From Hymenobacter arizonensis (GTDB lineage Bacteria > Bacteroidota > Bacteroidia > Cytophagales > Hymenobacteraceae): a stretch of 64,000 bases of DNA. The notes under the pieces are model-generated. The model had not been told where the DNA came from and searched no databases. It saw only the letters and a program-made list of their open reading frames with translations. Position 1 is the stretch's first letter. The number at the start of each line of letters is the position of its first letter. Positions 31,456 to 39,565 of the stretch are shown here, in pieces. Made by a program: the position numbers and the translations under genes. Location: positions 899,129-963,128 of the forward strand of contig NZ_FOXS01000002.1 in NCBI RefSeq assembly GCF_900115775.1, read 5' to 3'.

Positions 31456-33036
31456 TCAGATGTTCAGCTTCACCAGCTTCATGCCCATTCTCTTCTCTTT
31501 CTTGAGGTAATCCACCAGCATCACATAACCCGGCTTGGCCGGGTACAGAAACGAGGACGTGGCGTTGCTGGTGCCGTCAATCTTGTCAATTTTGAACTGG
31601 CCGTTGTCGCCAAAGGCCACGTTGCCAATGATTTTCTTGGTGGCCTCGCCCTTCTCCTTGTCGTAGTTAATGTACACCACGTTGAACTGCGAGTTGGCGT
31701 CGTTTTTCTGGGTGAACTGATAGTCGAACTGGCCCGACTGGCGGAAGTACATGCCCAGCAGGCCCGCGCCCATCAGGCCGCCGCCCGGGGGCACTACGGC
31801 CACCGAAGGGTCTTTGGGGTAAAACTTGATGTCAGTCAGTTTGTAGTCGGGGTCGAGGGCGAAGACCAGCATGTTGGCGATTTTGCCTTTCGATACCGAA
31901 GACCGGCCGCCCAAGGCGCTCAGGGCAATGCCCATGCCGTCGCCAACCACTTTGTACTGCTCGGCCACGATGTAGGTCTTGCCGTTCGAGCCGCGCACGA
32001 TGGACTGCGTGTAGTTCACGAAACCGTCTTCCACGCTCGCGCGGGCTTCGGCGGGCAGGGCGGCGGCTACTTCTTTTTGCCAGCCGTAGTTCTTGGCGGC
32101 CAACGGCTTGCCTGCTTCACTGAAGCGCTTAATGTAAAAGCCCTGGCTTTTGTTGACGAACGGCTTGTCATCGAGCTTGTAGAATTCGCCCACGGCAATA
32201 AACTCCCGCTTCACCGGGTCGAAGGTGAAGGAGTTGAGGGAGAGCTGCTCGGTTTTGGAGGTTTCCACCGGCATGTCGAGCACTTTCTTGCCAGTGGCCG
32301 ACTCAATGGCTACCATGTAGGCCTCAACTTTCTTCGACATCATGCCGTCGCGGCGCAGGATGGTGGCCAGGATGTACTTGTCCGTGGCCTGGGTCATGCT
32401 GATGGACTCGTAGAATTTCGACTTGGGGTCGGAGCTCAGGCGCCAGCGTGGGTTCAGCTTGTCGTCGTACATCTGCAGGTGGAAGCCCTTCATCATGCCT
32501 TCGTAGCTGTTGCGCACGAAGCCAAAGTTGGGCACCGCAAACAGGTTCAGTCCAGCCATCATGCCACTGCTGCCCTCGTTGTTGCCGCCCTGCGTCGTGA
32601 GCGACTGCTGAAGCACCATCATATCCATTCGGTTCAGGTCGCCAATGGCCTTAAAGCCCATCTTCTGGAGGCCGGTGTCGTAGGTTTCCAGCTCCAGCGT
32701 TTTATCCTTCGAGTTGTAGTAATACATTGCGAAGGCGGTGCCGTTGAAGGAGTTGCTTAGCAGGGAATACTTGCCGGCCGGCTTCTGCAAGGTGATGTTG
32801 GACACCTTGTTGAGGTCCTGGTCGTAGAAATCGAGCAGGTAATTGTCGTTTTTGCGGTCGGCCTTGTCGCCCTTGGTGTAGGTCACATAGCCCTTCACCT
32901 CGTTGCCAGCATACACCGGCTCAATGGCTCCGCGGGAGACATTGGAAATGCCTTCGAGGGTTTGGGTTTGGGCGTGCAGCGCCGCCGGCACGGCCAGCAT
33001 CAAGCAGGCCGCCAGTAGATGGGGTTTAACAAACAT
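31456..33036 (-). CDS. Secreted protein of unknown function (Bacteroidota, possibly DUF6770-like)
   Basis: A 526-residue exported protein with a signal peptide ending near AALHAQ (residue 22). The body is strand-rich with many K/Y/D residues (VKGYVTYTKGDKADRKNDNYLLDFYDQ), a few aromatic repeat-like segments and no catalytic motif that I can name. The overall look suggests a beta-propeller-like or large beta domain. The C-terminus (YVMLVDYLKKEKRMGMKLVKLNI) does not resemble a T9SS sorting domain. My resemblance to the DUF6770 group is from memory and uncertain. It is 35 bp from the M48 gene upstream, so the two may be co-transcribed. Confidence 0.65.
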   Translation of the reverse strand: MFVKPHLLAACLMLAVPAALHAQTQTLEGISNVSRGAIEPVYAGNEVKGYVTYTKGDKADRKNDNYLLDFYDQDLNKVSNITLQKPAGKYSLLSNSFNGTAFAMYYYNSKDKTLELETYDTGLQKMGFKAIGDLNRMDMMVLQQSLTTQGGNNEGSSGMMAGLNLFAVPNFGFVRNSYEGMMKGFHLQMYDDKLNPRWRLSSDPKSKFYESISMTQATDKYILATILRRDGMMSKKVEAYMVAIESATGKKVLDMPVETSKTEQLSLNSFTFDPVKREFIAVGEFYKLDDKPFVNKSQGFYIKRFSEAGKPLAAKNYGWQKEVAAALPAEARASVEDGFVNYTQSIVRGSNGKTYIVAEQYKVVGDGMGIALSALGGRSSVSKGKIANMLVFALDPDYKLTDIKFYPKDPSVAVVPPGGGLMGAGLLGMYFRQSGQFDYQFTQKNDANSQFNVVYINYDKEKGEATKKIIGNVAFGDNGQFKIDKIDGTSNATSSFLYPAKPGYVMLVDYLKKEKRMGMKLVKLNI

Positions 33037-33071
33037 GAAAAAAGGTAAAGAGTTGAGGAATAGTGAAAAAA

Positions 33072-34556
33072 TTAATGAATGGATTTTTTGGATGGCATTG
33101 AATTAGGAAACAGCAGCTTGGCAAATTTGCCGTTGTGGTAATGAGTTAGGTACTGACGCTGCAGGGTGGCCGCGGCCGGCGCGCCAGATATGGCCGCGGC
33201 GGCGTAGCTGGCAGCCAGCGTGTATTCATCGGCAGGGGCGGCGGTAGCCGGAGCGGCGCCGGCGCTTTGCGCGAAGCAGGCCAACAAACCCTGGTAGTCG
33301 TCGGCCTTCCAGGCGTTGAGCGCAGTCCGCAGCTGGTTAAAGTTTTCGGGGTGATGCTGTGAGACGTTGCCCACTACCTCGTAGAACGTGTGCTTGAGTA
33401 GGTGCTCGCGCAGCTCGTATAGGCTTAGCGTTACCACCGAGCGCAGGTAGGAGTTTTGGGGCTCCTCGCCCAGCAGCTGCAACGCTTCGAAGAGGGCGTG
33501 GTCGTAGCAGTCGTAATCAAACCAGCTCTGTACGGCCTCCAGGCGGCTCACGGAAATGATGCGTGCGAATTCCGGGGTAGGGGCGGCCGGAGCATCGGCA
33601 ACCTGGCCCTGGGCCAACTCACTCAGGTAACGCATGCGCTTGGCGCAGTCGGGATGACTTTTGAGGGTGTCGGTGGTTTCGAGAGCGGTTTTGACCGGTG
33701 CCGCCACCGTAAAGATGGACCTGGATTTGACCGGCGCCTCGGGCAGCGGGTAGGGGAAGGCCGCGCAGCCAAAGTACTGGCCCAGGGCCAGGGGTTCGGG
33801 CGAGCGCGGCTGGTCGATTTTGTCCAGCAGCTGCAGCACGCGGTAGGCCTGCGGGGCGTCGAAGCGCGTGCGCTTGAGCAGCGTGTAGCCAAGGGAATCG
33901 GCCTGCTTTTCGTATTGGCGGTGGTGAAAGGTGCTGTTCAGCGACAAGCCCAGCGCCAACGCTTTCAGCTTGGAGCCGATGTTGTATTCGTCGGCCACGA
34001 TGCGCTTCACCTCCCGGCGCAATTCCTTGCTGTGAATTTTGGTGAGCTGCCCGCGCAGGGTCCGCTCCATGTGCTGGGCTTGGATGTGGGCCAGCTCGTG
34101 GCACAACACGTAGGCCAGCTGGCTTTCGTTTTCGAGGCGGGCCAGCAGGCCCACGTTCAGCATCACGGTGCTGTTGCCGACGGCGTGGGCGTTGGGCGCG
34201 GGGTTGCGGCTGAGCACGAGCTGCACCGGCGGCAGCTGCGGATTGGCCTCCCGAATTTGGGCAAATACCCGCTGCACGAAAGGCTCCAGCACAGGGTCGA
34301 GCAGGGCCGAGTGCCGCACGGTGTTGTAGATGTCGGTGGCAGCTTCCTGCGCAATTTTCCGGTAGTGTTCTCTGTACTCGCTGCTTGCCGACTTGGGCAG
34401 TACCAGGTATTTCTGCACGGCCGCCTGCTGGGCCACGGCCAACTCGTGCGCTCGCAGGGTATCGGCTGAATAAAAAGGCAGGTATTGGGCCTGTTGAGCC
34501 TCGGCTGAGATTACCAGTGCACTGTTCAGGAAGAACAGCAAAAGCAACAGGCGCAT
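33072..34556 (-). CDS. M48-family (BepA/LoiP-like) zinc metalloprotease
   Basis: A 494-residue exported peptidase with a signal peptide ending at ISAEAQ (about residue 20). The Peptidase_M48 domain has LNVGLLARLENESQLAYVL, then CHELAHIQAQHMERT (HExxH near 152) and KQADSLGYTLL holding the third zinc ligand. A C-terminal region of about 170 residues is helical, with SYLRSVVTLSLYELRE, and may be a TPR-like platform as in BepA. Periplasmic quality control of envelope proteins is the family's usual role. An exact TACCTTTG box (34606-34613) lies 49 nt upstream. Confidence 0.9.
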   Translation of the reverse strand: MRLLLLLFFLNSALVISAEAQQAQYLPFYSADTLRAHELAVAQQAAVQKYLVLPKSASSEYREHYRKIAQEAATDIYNTVRHSALLDPVLEPFVQRVFAQIREANPQLPPVQLVLSRNPAPNAHAVGNSTVMLNVGLLARLENESQLAYVLCHELAHIQAQHMERTLRGQLTKIHSKELRREVKRIVADEYNIGSKLKALALGLSLNSTFHHRQYEKQADSLGYTLLKRTRFDAPQAYRVLQLLDKIDQPRSPEPLALGQYFGCAAFPYPLPEAPVKSRSIFTVAAPVKTALETTDTLKSHPDCAKRMRYLSELAQGQVADAPAAPTPEFARIISVSRLEAVQSWFDYDCYDHALFEALQLLGEEPQNSYLRSVVTLSLYELREHLLKHTFYEVVGNVSQHHPENFNQLRTALNAWKADDYQGLLACFAQSAGAAPATAAPADEYTLAASYAAAAISGAPAAATLQRQYLTHYHNGKFAKLLFPNSMPSKKSIH

Positions 34557-34944
34557 AAGGTCGCGGCAGAATATTATTTCGTGCGGGGTAGAGAATCTGC
34601 CGAATCAAAGGTAGACCGGTACATAGCTATAATCCTAAGATTAAGTTCTGGCGCTTGCTGTGTTTTGTGTGGTGGTCAATGGCCTAATTCACTGCGTGAT
34701 GACAAGGGCTGCGGCCTCTATTGAGACAGTTGGGACATACCATTAGCATAGCGCCAGGCGGGCCAACCCGCTCCCAAGTTGGGCTTGGGAAGCCCCGGCT
34801 TACTGTTCAAACACGCTCTTAATCCAACGCTAGTATAAAATTTTGATTTTTAGACAGTTTTAATCTACATAGCTATGTTTACTATGATAATAATCATACA
34901 TTAGCTGTAATCATTCACTGTTTCACATCACCATTCTGTACCCT
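34557..34944. other. Intergenic region between the divergent M48 and S8 protease genes
   Basis: Holds the M48 promoter box (34606-34613, minus). A hairpin-prone GC stretch at 34755-34800 (CCCAAGTTGGG and neighbours) follows, then an AT-rich stretch 34820-34930 that must carry the S8 protease promoter, though I cannot fix its -7 box. No gene seen. Confidence 0.5.
34606..34613 (-). promoter_or_regulatory. -7 box (TACCTTTG) of the M48 protease gene
   Basis: Exact TAnnTTTG on the minus strand, 49 nt from the ATG; the -33 element is unclear. Confidence 0.5.
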
Positions 34945-37725
34945 ATGAAAAAAACGCTACTACGCCTAGGTCGGCTGGCCTTCTGCACCAGCTTACTGTT
35001 CGGCGCCCTGACCAATGGCTACGCCCAAGAGCCCAACGCAAAAGACAAGAAACTCAAGGTAGCAAAGGAGCTGCGCGAGTTGGGCAACAAATCCACCTCG
35101 GCTGCCCGTGGGGCCCAAGTAGGTGGCTTGCAGCGGGCTGACTTGCTGCAGGTAAAAGGTAATTACGTGGTGATTGAGGCAGTTTCTACCGACGCCGACG
35201 GCCGCGTGCTGCTGCAGCAATTGCAGCAGATGGGCCTGAAAAACGGCGCTTCTTTCGGGCGGATGGTGTCGGGCTTGTTTCCAATCGAGAAAATTGGCGA
35301 ATTGGAGCGGGTTGAAAAGCTGCGTTACGCCACGCCGGCGTACCAGCCCATGCACAACAAAGGCCTCGTTACGTCGCAGGGCGATATATCGCTCGGTGCC
35401 GAGAAGGCCCGCGCTAGCTTTGCCGTGACCGGGGTGGGTACCAAAGTAGGCATCCTGTCGGATAGCTACGGTACTATTCCGGGGGGGGCGGCCGCTGGGG
35501 TTGCCTCCGGCGACCTGCCGAACGATGTGGAAGTACTCGAAGAATTCAACCTGCTCGGCAGCGACGAAGGCCGTGCCATGGCTGAGATTGTGCACGACGT
35601 GGCCCCCGGTGCCAAAATCGCATTCAATACCGCTTTTCTGGGGCAGGCGTCTTTTGCCAATGGCATTATCCGACTGGCCGACAATGGGTGCAACGTAATC
35701 GTCGATGACGTGTTCTACTTCGCTGAGCCCTTCTTTCAGGACGGCATCATTGCGCAGGCCGTAGACCGCGTGGTGGACCGGAACGTGTCGTACTTCAGCG
35801 CGGCTGGCAACTCGGGCCGCCGGTCGTACGAGTCGGGCTTCCGCAACTCCGGGCAGTCCGTTATTATAGGCGGTGTGAACTACGGGGTGGCCCACGATTT
35901 TGGTGGGGGCGACACCCGGCAAACCATCGTTATCCCGCCAAGTGGCCAGCTCCGCCTGGCCCTGCAATGGGCCGACCCGTTCTTCTCGGTGAGTGGGGGA
36001 GCCGGCGCGCAGACTGACCTGGATGTACTGGTGTTCTTCAACAATACGCTGTTAGGGAATTTGTCTTCGTTTGGCGATAACGTTGGCGGTGACCCCTTTG
36101 AATTCTTGGGGTTGAATGCTGGCACAGGAGGAGCTACCATCGAAATTGCGATAGTAAAATATGCCGGCCCCGACCCGGCGTTGATGAAGTACATCGAATT
36201 CGGTAACTCGACCGTTACCGAGTTCTTCACCACCGGCTCTACGGTGGTGGGCCACAACAACGCGGCAAAAACTATATCGGTAGGGGCGGCTCCTTGGTTT
36301 AACACCCCGGAATTTAATGTCAACATCACTCGTCCGGTAGTAGAGTCGTTCTCGTCCTTGGGCGGTACGCCGGTTTTCATTACCACGACGGGCGTGAACA
36401 CGGGCATCGACCCCAGCAAAATCCGTCGCAATCCATCGGTGGTGGGTCCGGATGGCGGCAACAACACTTTCTTCGGTTCCGATATTAATCTGGACGACGA
36501 CAATTTCCCGAACTTCTTTGGCACCTCGGCGGCAGCCCCGCACGTGGCTGCGGTAGCGGCGCTCATGCAGCAGGCCAACAGCAACCGGCTCTCGCCGCAG
36601 CAAGTGAGAGACCTGCTGACCAGCACGGCCCTCGACATGGACGACCCCTTCACCGTTGGGGTGTTCGATACGGGCTACGACTTGCGCACGGGCTTCGGCT
36701 TTGTGCGGGCCGAGCGGGCGGTGGCCCTTGCCGCCGACCCCTGCCTGAACGACGTGACGCCGCCAGTGGCGCGGGTGGCCAATATTGAGGTGGACCTGCA
36801 GAACGGGACACGCACCGTGCTGGCCACGGAGGTGAACAATGGCAGCACCGACAACTGCCGCGTGGCTTCGCTAAGCATCAGCCCCAGCACCTTCACGTGT
36901 GCCAACATCGGCCCCAACCAAGTCACACTCACCGTTACCGACCCCAGCGGCAACGTGAGCACGGCCGTGGCCACGGTCACGGTGAAGGGCACTATCCCCA
37001 CCCCCACCATCACCGTTACACCGTCCAACTCCGTCTTTACTGGCGGCGTGGCGACCACCCTCTACCTGGGCTACGGCCCGCAGAGCGTGACCCTGGTGGC
37101 CAGCGGCGGCCAAACCTATAGCTGGAGCCCCAGCGCGGGCCTGAGTCGAACCGACATTGCGAACCCCATCTTCACGGCTACTGCGGCCGGCATGTTCACC
37201 TACACCGTCACGGCCACCAGCGCCAGCGGCTGCACGGGCACCGCAAGCGTCACGCTGACGGTCATCGACGTTCGGTGCAGCAGCAACGGCAAGAAAATGG
37301 ACAAGGTGCTGGTTTGCAAAAACGACAAAAACACACTCTGTGTCGCCGCCGAGGCAGTCGAGGGTCAATTGCGGAGTGGCGCCGTGCTGGGCACCTGCGG
37401 CGACAACAGCCCATCGGCTAAGGCAGGCGGCCAGCTGTTAGCTTCCGAGGGCAGCGCTGCGGCCACTGGTCTATTGGAGGCCTATCCCAATCCGTTCACC
37501 ACCAGCACCACCTTCCGCTTCAGCACCCCGCAGGCGGGACCGGTGCGCGTGCAGCTCTACAACCACCTGGGCCAGCTCGTAACCACGCTCTACGACGGCG
37601 AGGTTGCCGCCGACCAGCTCTATGAGCGCACTCTGGCACCTATGGGCCTGGCGAGCGGCCTGTATACCTGCCGGTTCACCACCAGCACCGGCAGCGTCAG
37701 CCAGCGCGTGGTCCTCACCCGCTAA
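34945..37725 (+). CDS. S8 (subtilisin-like) serine peptidase with T9SS sorting domain
   Basis: A 926-residue secreted protease. A signal peptide (ends NGYAQE) is followed by a pro-region and the S8 core. The Asp motif is TKVGILSDSYG near 172, a DEGRAMAEIVHDVAPGA segment takes the place of the classical HGT motif, and the Ser motif is FGTSAAAPHVAAVAALM near 527. After the catalytic domain come two beta-sandwich repeats with VTLTVTDPSGNVSTAVATV and TYSWSPSAGLSRTDIANP, a Cys-containing segment, and a T9SS type A sorting domain (EAYPNPFTTSTTFRFSTP to SVSQRVVLTR). Likely anchored or released at the cell surface. The unusual His region defines a subgroup of S8; activity is expected but not proven. 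Confidence 0.92.
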   Translation: MKKTLLRLGRLAFCTSLLFGALTNGYAQEPNAKDKKLKVAKELRELGNKSTSAARGAQVGGLQRADLLQVKGNYVVIEAVSTDADGRVLLQQLQQMGLKNGASFGRMVSGLFPIEKIGELERVEKLRYATPAYQPMHNKGLVTSQGDISLGAEKARASFAVTGVGTKVGILSDSYGTIPGGAAAGVASGDLPNDVEVLEEFNLLGSDEGRAMAEIVHDVAPGAKIAFNTAFLGQASFANGIIRLADNGCNVIVDDVFYFAEPFFQDGIIAQAVDRVVDRNVSYFSAAGNSGRRSYESGFRNSGQSVIIGGVNYGVAHDFGGGDTRQTIVIPPSGQLRLALQWADPFFSVSGGAGAQTDLDVLVFFNNTLLGNLSSFGDNVGGDPFEFLGLNAGTGGATIEIAIVKYAGPDPALMKYIEFGNSTVTEFFTTGSTVVGHNNAAKTISVGAAPWFNTPEFNVNITRPVVESFSSLGGTPVFITTTGVNTGIDPSKIRRNPSVVGPDGGNNTFFGSDINLDDDNFPNFFGTSAAAPHVAAVAALMQQANSNRLSPQQVRDLLTSTALDMDDPFTVGVFDTGYDLRTGFGFVRAERAVALAADPCLNDVTPPVARVANIEVDLQNGTRTVLATEVNNGSTDNCRVASLSISPSTFTCANIGPNQVTLTVTDPSGNVSTAVATVTVKGTIPTPTITVTPSNSVFTGGVATTLYLGYGPQSVTLVASGGQTYSWSPSAGLSRTDIANPIFTATAAGMFTYTVTATSASGCTGTASVTLTVIDVRCSSNGKKMDKVLVCKNDKNTLCVAAEAVEGQLRSGAVLGTCGDNSPSAKAGGQLLASEGSAAATGLLEAYPNPFTTSTTFRFSTPQAGPVRVQLYNHLGQLVTTLYDGEVAADQLYERTLAPMGLASGLYTCRFTTSTGSVSQRVVLTR

Positions 37726-37767
37726 GACGGGCCGTCGGTTAGCAAGTGCAACTGCTAGCTAATAGTG

Positions 37768-37800
37768 AAAACGCCCCGGCCAGTAGGTCGGGGCGTTTTT
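37768..37800 (+). terminator. Terminator of the S8 protease gene
   Basis: AAAACGCCCCG pairs with CGGGGCGTTTTT around a 10-nt loop, 42 nt after the stop codon. The following 37801-38024 contains no supported gene. Confidence 0.92.
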
Positions 37801-38024
37801 GTTTCGTCCTGGCATTGAAGCCGTCCCTTTCACTGAAGTGCTTTCGCAACGGGCCGTAGCTCCTGATGCTGCTGTCTTTGTTTCCATTGTAGGGGCGCTC
37901 TGTTGCTCAACCGAAGCATCAGAGCATGGCCCGTTGGGAACCTTCCGGGCCGCATTGGCCAGTGCTTTTGTGCCCGATACTGGTGAGCTGGTCTAAAGAG
38001 GCAATGCCAAGCTTGTGCGCCCCC

Positions 38025-38663
38025 TTAGCGCGAAGCCACCCGCGCCACCACGGCATACAGCGGGTCGGAGCGGCCGGGAGGGCGCGGGCTCCGGTCGAGT
38101 AGCTCGATGGCCTGCCAGCCGCCGGCTGCTACCAGGTACTGCTGCACCAGGGCCAGGTGGCCGCGGTCGTCGAGGTGGTGCCAGGCGGCGATGGCCTTGC
38201 TGGGAAAGCAGCGGTTGGAGAAGGTGATGACGAGCGGGGCTTCGGGCCGCAGCACGCGGGCCAGCTCGCGCAGCACTGCCACGGGTTGGGTCAGGTAGTC
38301 GATGGAAACGCAGATGGCGGCGCCGTCAAACTCATCATCTTGGAAAGGCAGGCTGGGCTGCTGGTTCAGGTCCTGCACCACGTAGGATTCCAGGCGGGGG
38401 TTGGCGGCTAGCTCGGCGGCGTTCATGCCCAGGCCCACCACGCGGCGGTAGGCCACGTCGGCGGGCAAGTGGCTGACCCAACTGCTCATTAGGTCGAGAA
38501 TGGCGGTGTCAGGGGCGAAATATTCGCGGTAGAGCTGCGTGACGGCGGCAATGGCCGCGTCGTCGATGTGCGTGACGAAGCGCGGGTGATGGTAGAATTC
38601 CGCGTCGGGCGTTTCGTCCTGGCGGCGGAAGATGTTGGCGGGGAGAGCGTGGTTTGGGTCCAT
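38025..38663 (-). CDS. Class I SAM-dependent methyltransferase
   Basis: A 212-residue methyltransferase of the Methyltransf_11 type. Motif I is degenerate: AILDLMSSWVSHLP instead of DxGxGxG. The acidic loop (VVGLGMNAAELAANP), the DLNQQPSLPFQDDEFDGAAICVSIDYL segment (motifs II-III) and ELARVLRPEAPLVITFSNRCFP (post III) are kept. This motif I variant is shared by a group of uncharacterised bacterial and plant proteins. Substrate unknown. Single gene. Confidence 0.85.
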   Translation of the reverse strand: MDPNHALPANIFRRQDETPDAEFYHHPRFVTHIDDAAIAAVTQLYREYFAPDTAILDLMSSWVSHLPADVAYRRVVGLGMNAAELAANPRLESYVVQDLNQQPSLPFQDDEFDGAAICVSIDYLTQPVAVLRELARVLRPEAPLVITFSNRCFPSKAIAAWHHLDDRGHLALVQQYLVAAGGWQAIELLDRSPRPPGRSDPLYAVVARVASR

Positions 38664-38743
38664 GAGTAGTGGTACGCAAATGCAACTAATGCGTACTTAA
38701 CTACCGGGAAGACGCCACCATGATTTGGCAGCTGAAAAATTTG

Positions 38744-39487
38744 CTATGGCAAGGGCTTGCGAGACACGTACACTGTGGCTCGTTGGTTGCCTTTCTTCGT
38801 AATAGGGTCTCCCGTTACTGCGTCGAAGCGAAGGCCCGAAACAGCGACGTAAAGGCGGTTTTGGGTGTCGAGGTGAAGATTGTTGAGGTAATGCCGGGCC
38901 GGCAGGCGTAGCGTCGACTGCGAGCTACCAGCCGTTCGAAGCAAGTCGCCAGCCAACACCAATCGACTTGTTGAGTTGGGTATCGGCCGGGTATTTTCCT
39001 GCACACGGTAGCTTATGCCGCCTGCCTCCACCTGCCCGAGCGGCCGAACAATGCCGCTGTAGCGCTGGTACCCGCGGGGCAGCAGGCCGGTATAGGCCCA
39101 AGTCTTGCCAAAATCAGTCGTATACACATCCGCATTACCGGCTATTTTTTCGCCCTGCCCGTTCAGGCCGTAGGCAACCAAGGCAAAAATGGTGTCGTTG
39201 CGCGCTAGCAAGCCTACCTGCCTGTCAAAGTTCCGTACTGCCTGCCACGTTTTGCCCTGGTCCAACGTGGAGAACACCTGCGTCATATTAGCGACCAGCA
39301 GGGTTTTGTCAAGGTCGCCAACCACAGCGCTGGCCATGTCACCAATGTCATCAGAGTAAATGGTGGCCGGAAGCTCCAGCTTTATCCAATCCGGGTCTTC
39401 GGCTTCGCGGGTAGCAAGCCCGATATCTTTTTTCTGGCAGGCCGCCGCGAGTAGCCCGGTGGCAAGCAATAGAACGTAGGGTTTCAT
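38744..39487 (-). CDS. Lipoprotein with Asp-box (BNR) repeats
   Basis: A 247-residue lipoprotein. The signal ends in LLAAACQKK with the lipobox Cys at 17. Two Asp-box motifs are visible (STLDQGKTW and TTDFGKTW), which form the turns of sialidase/photosynthesis-stability-factor type beta propellers; the chain is too short for a full six-bladed propeller. The C-terminal part (YLNNLHLDTQNRLYVAVSGLRFD) fits another blade. Function unknown. It lies between the methyltransferase and the UvrA-like gene on the same strand, without a clear operon. Confidence 0.75.
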   Translation of the reverse strand: MKPYVLLLATGLLAAACQKKDIGLATREAEDPDWIKLELPATIYSDDIGDMASAVVGDLDKTLLVANMTQVFSTLDQGKTWQAVRNFDRQVGLLARNDTIFALVAYGLNGQGEKIAGNADVYTTDFGKTWAYTGLLPRGYQRYSGIVRPLGQVEAGGISYRVQENTRPIPNSTSRLVLAGDLLRTAGSSQSTLRLPARHYLNNLHLDTQNRLYVAVSGLRFDAVTGDPITKKGNQRATVYVSRKPLP

Positions 39488-39565
39488 TGAGACAATGGCG
39501 GGGCAAGACAGATTGAAGAAGAGTAGGGCGTGAAGATAAGATAATTAGAATACTCCGAGTCATCT

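Noticed and set aside
37799-37996. 65-codon plus-strand frame after the S8 protease terminator
   Set aside because: No recognisable features, no promoter box, starts inside the terminator U-tract.
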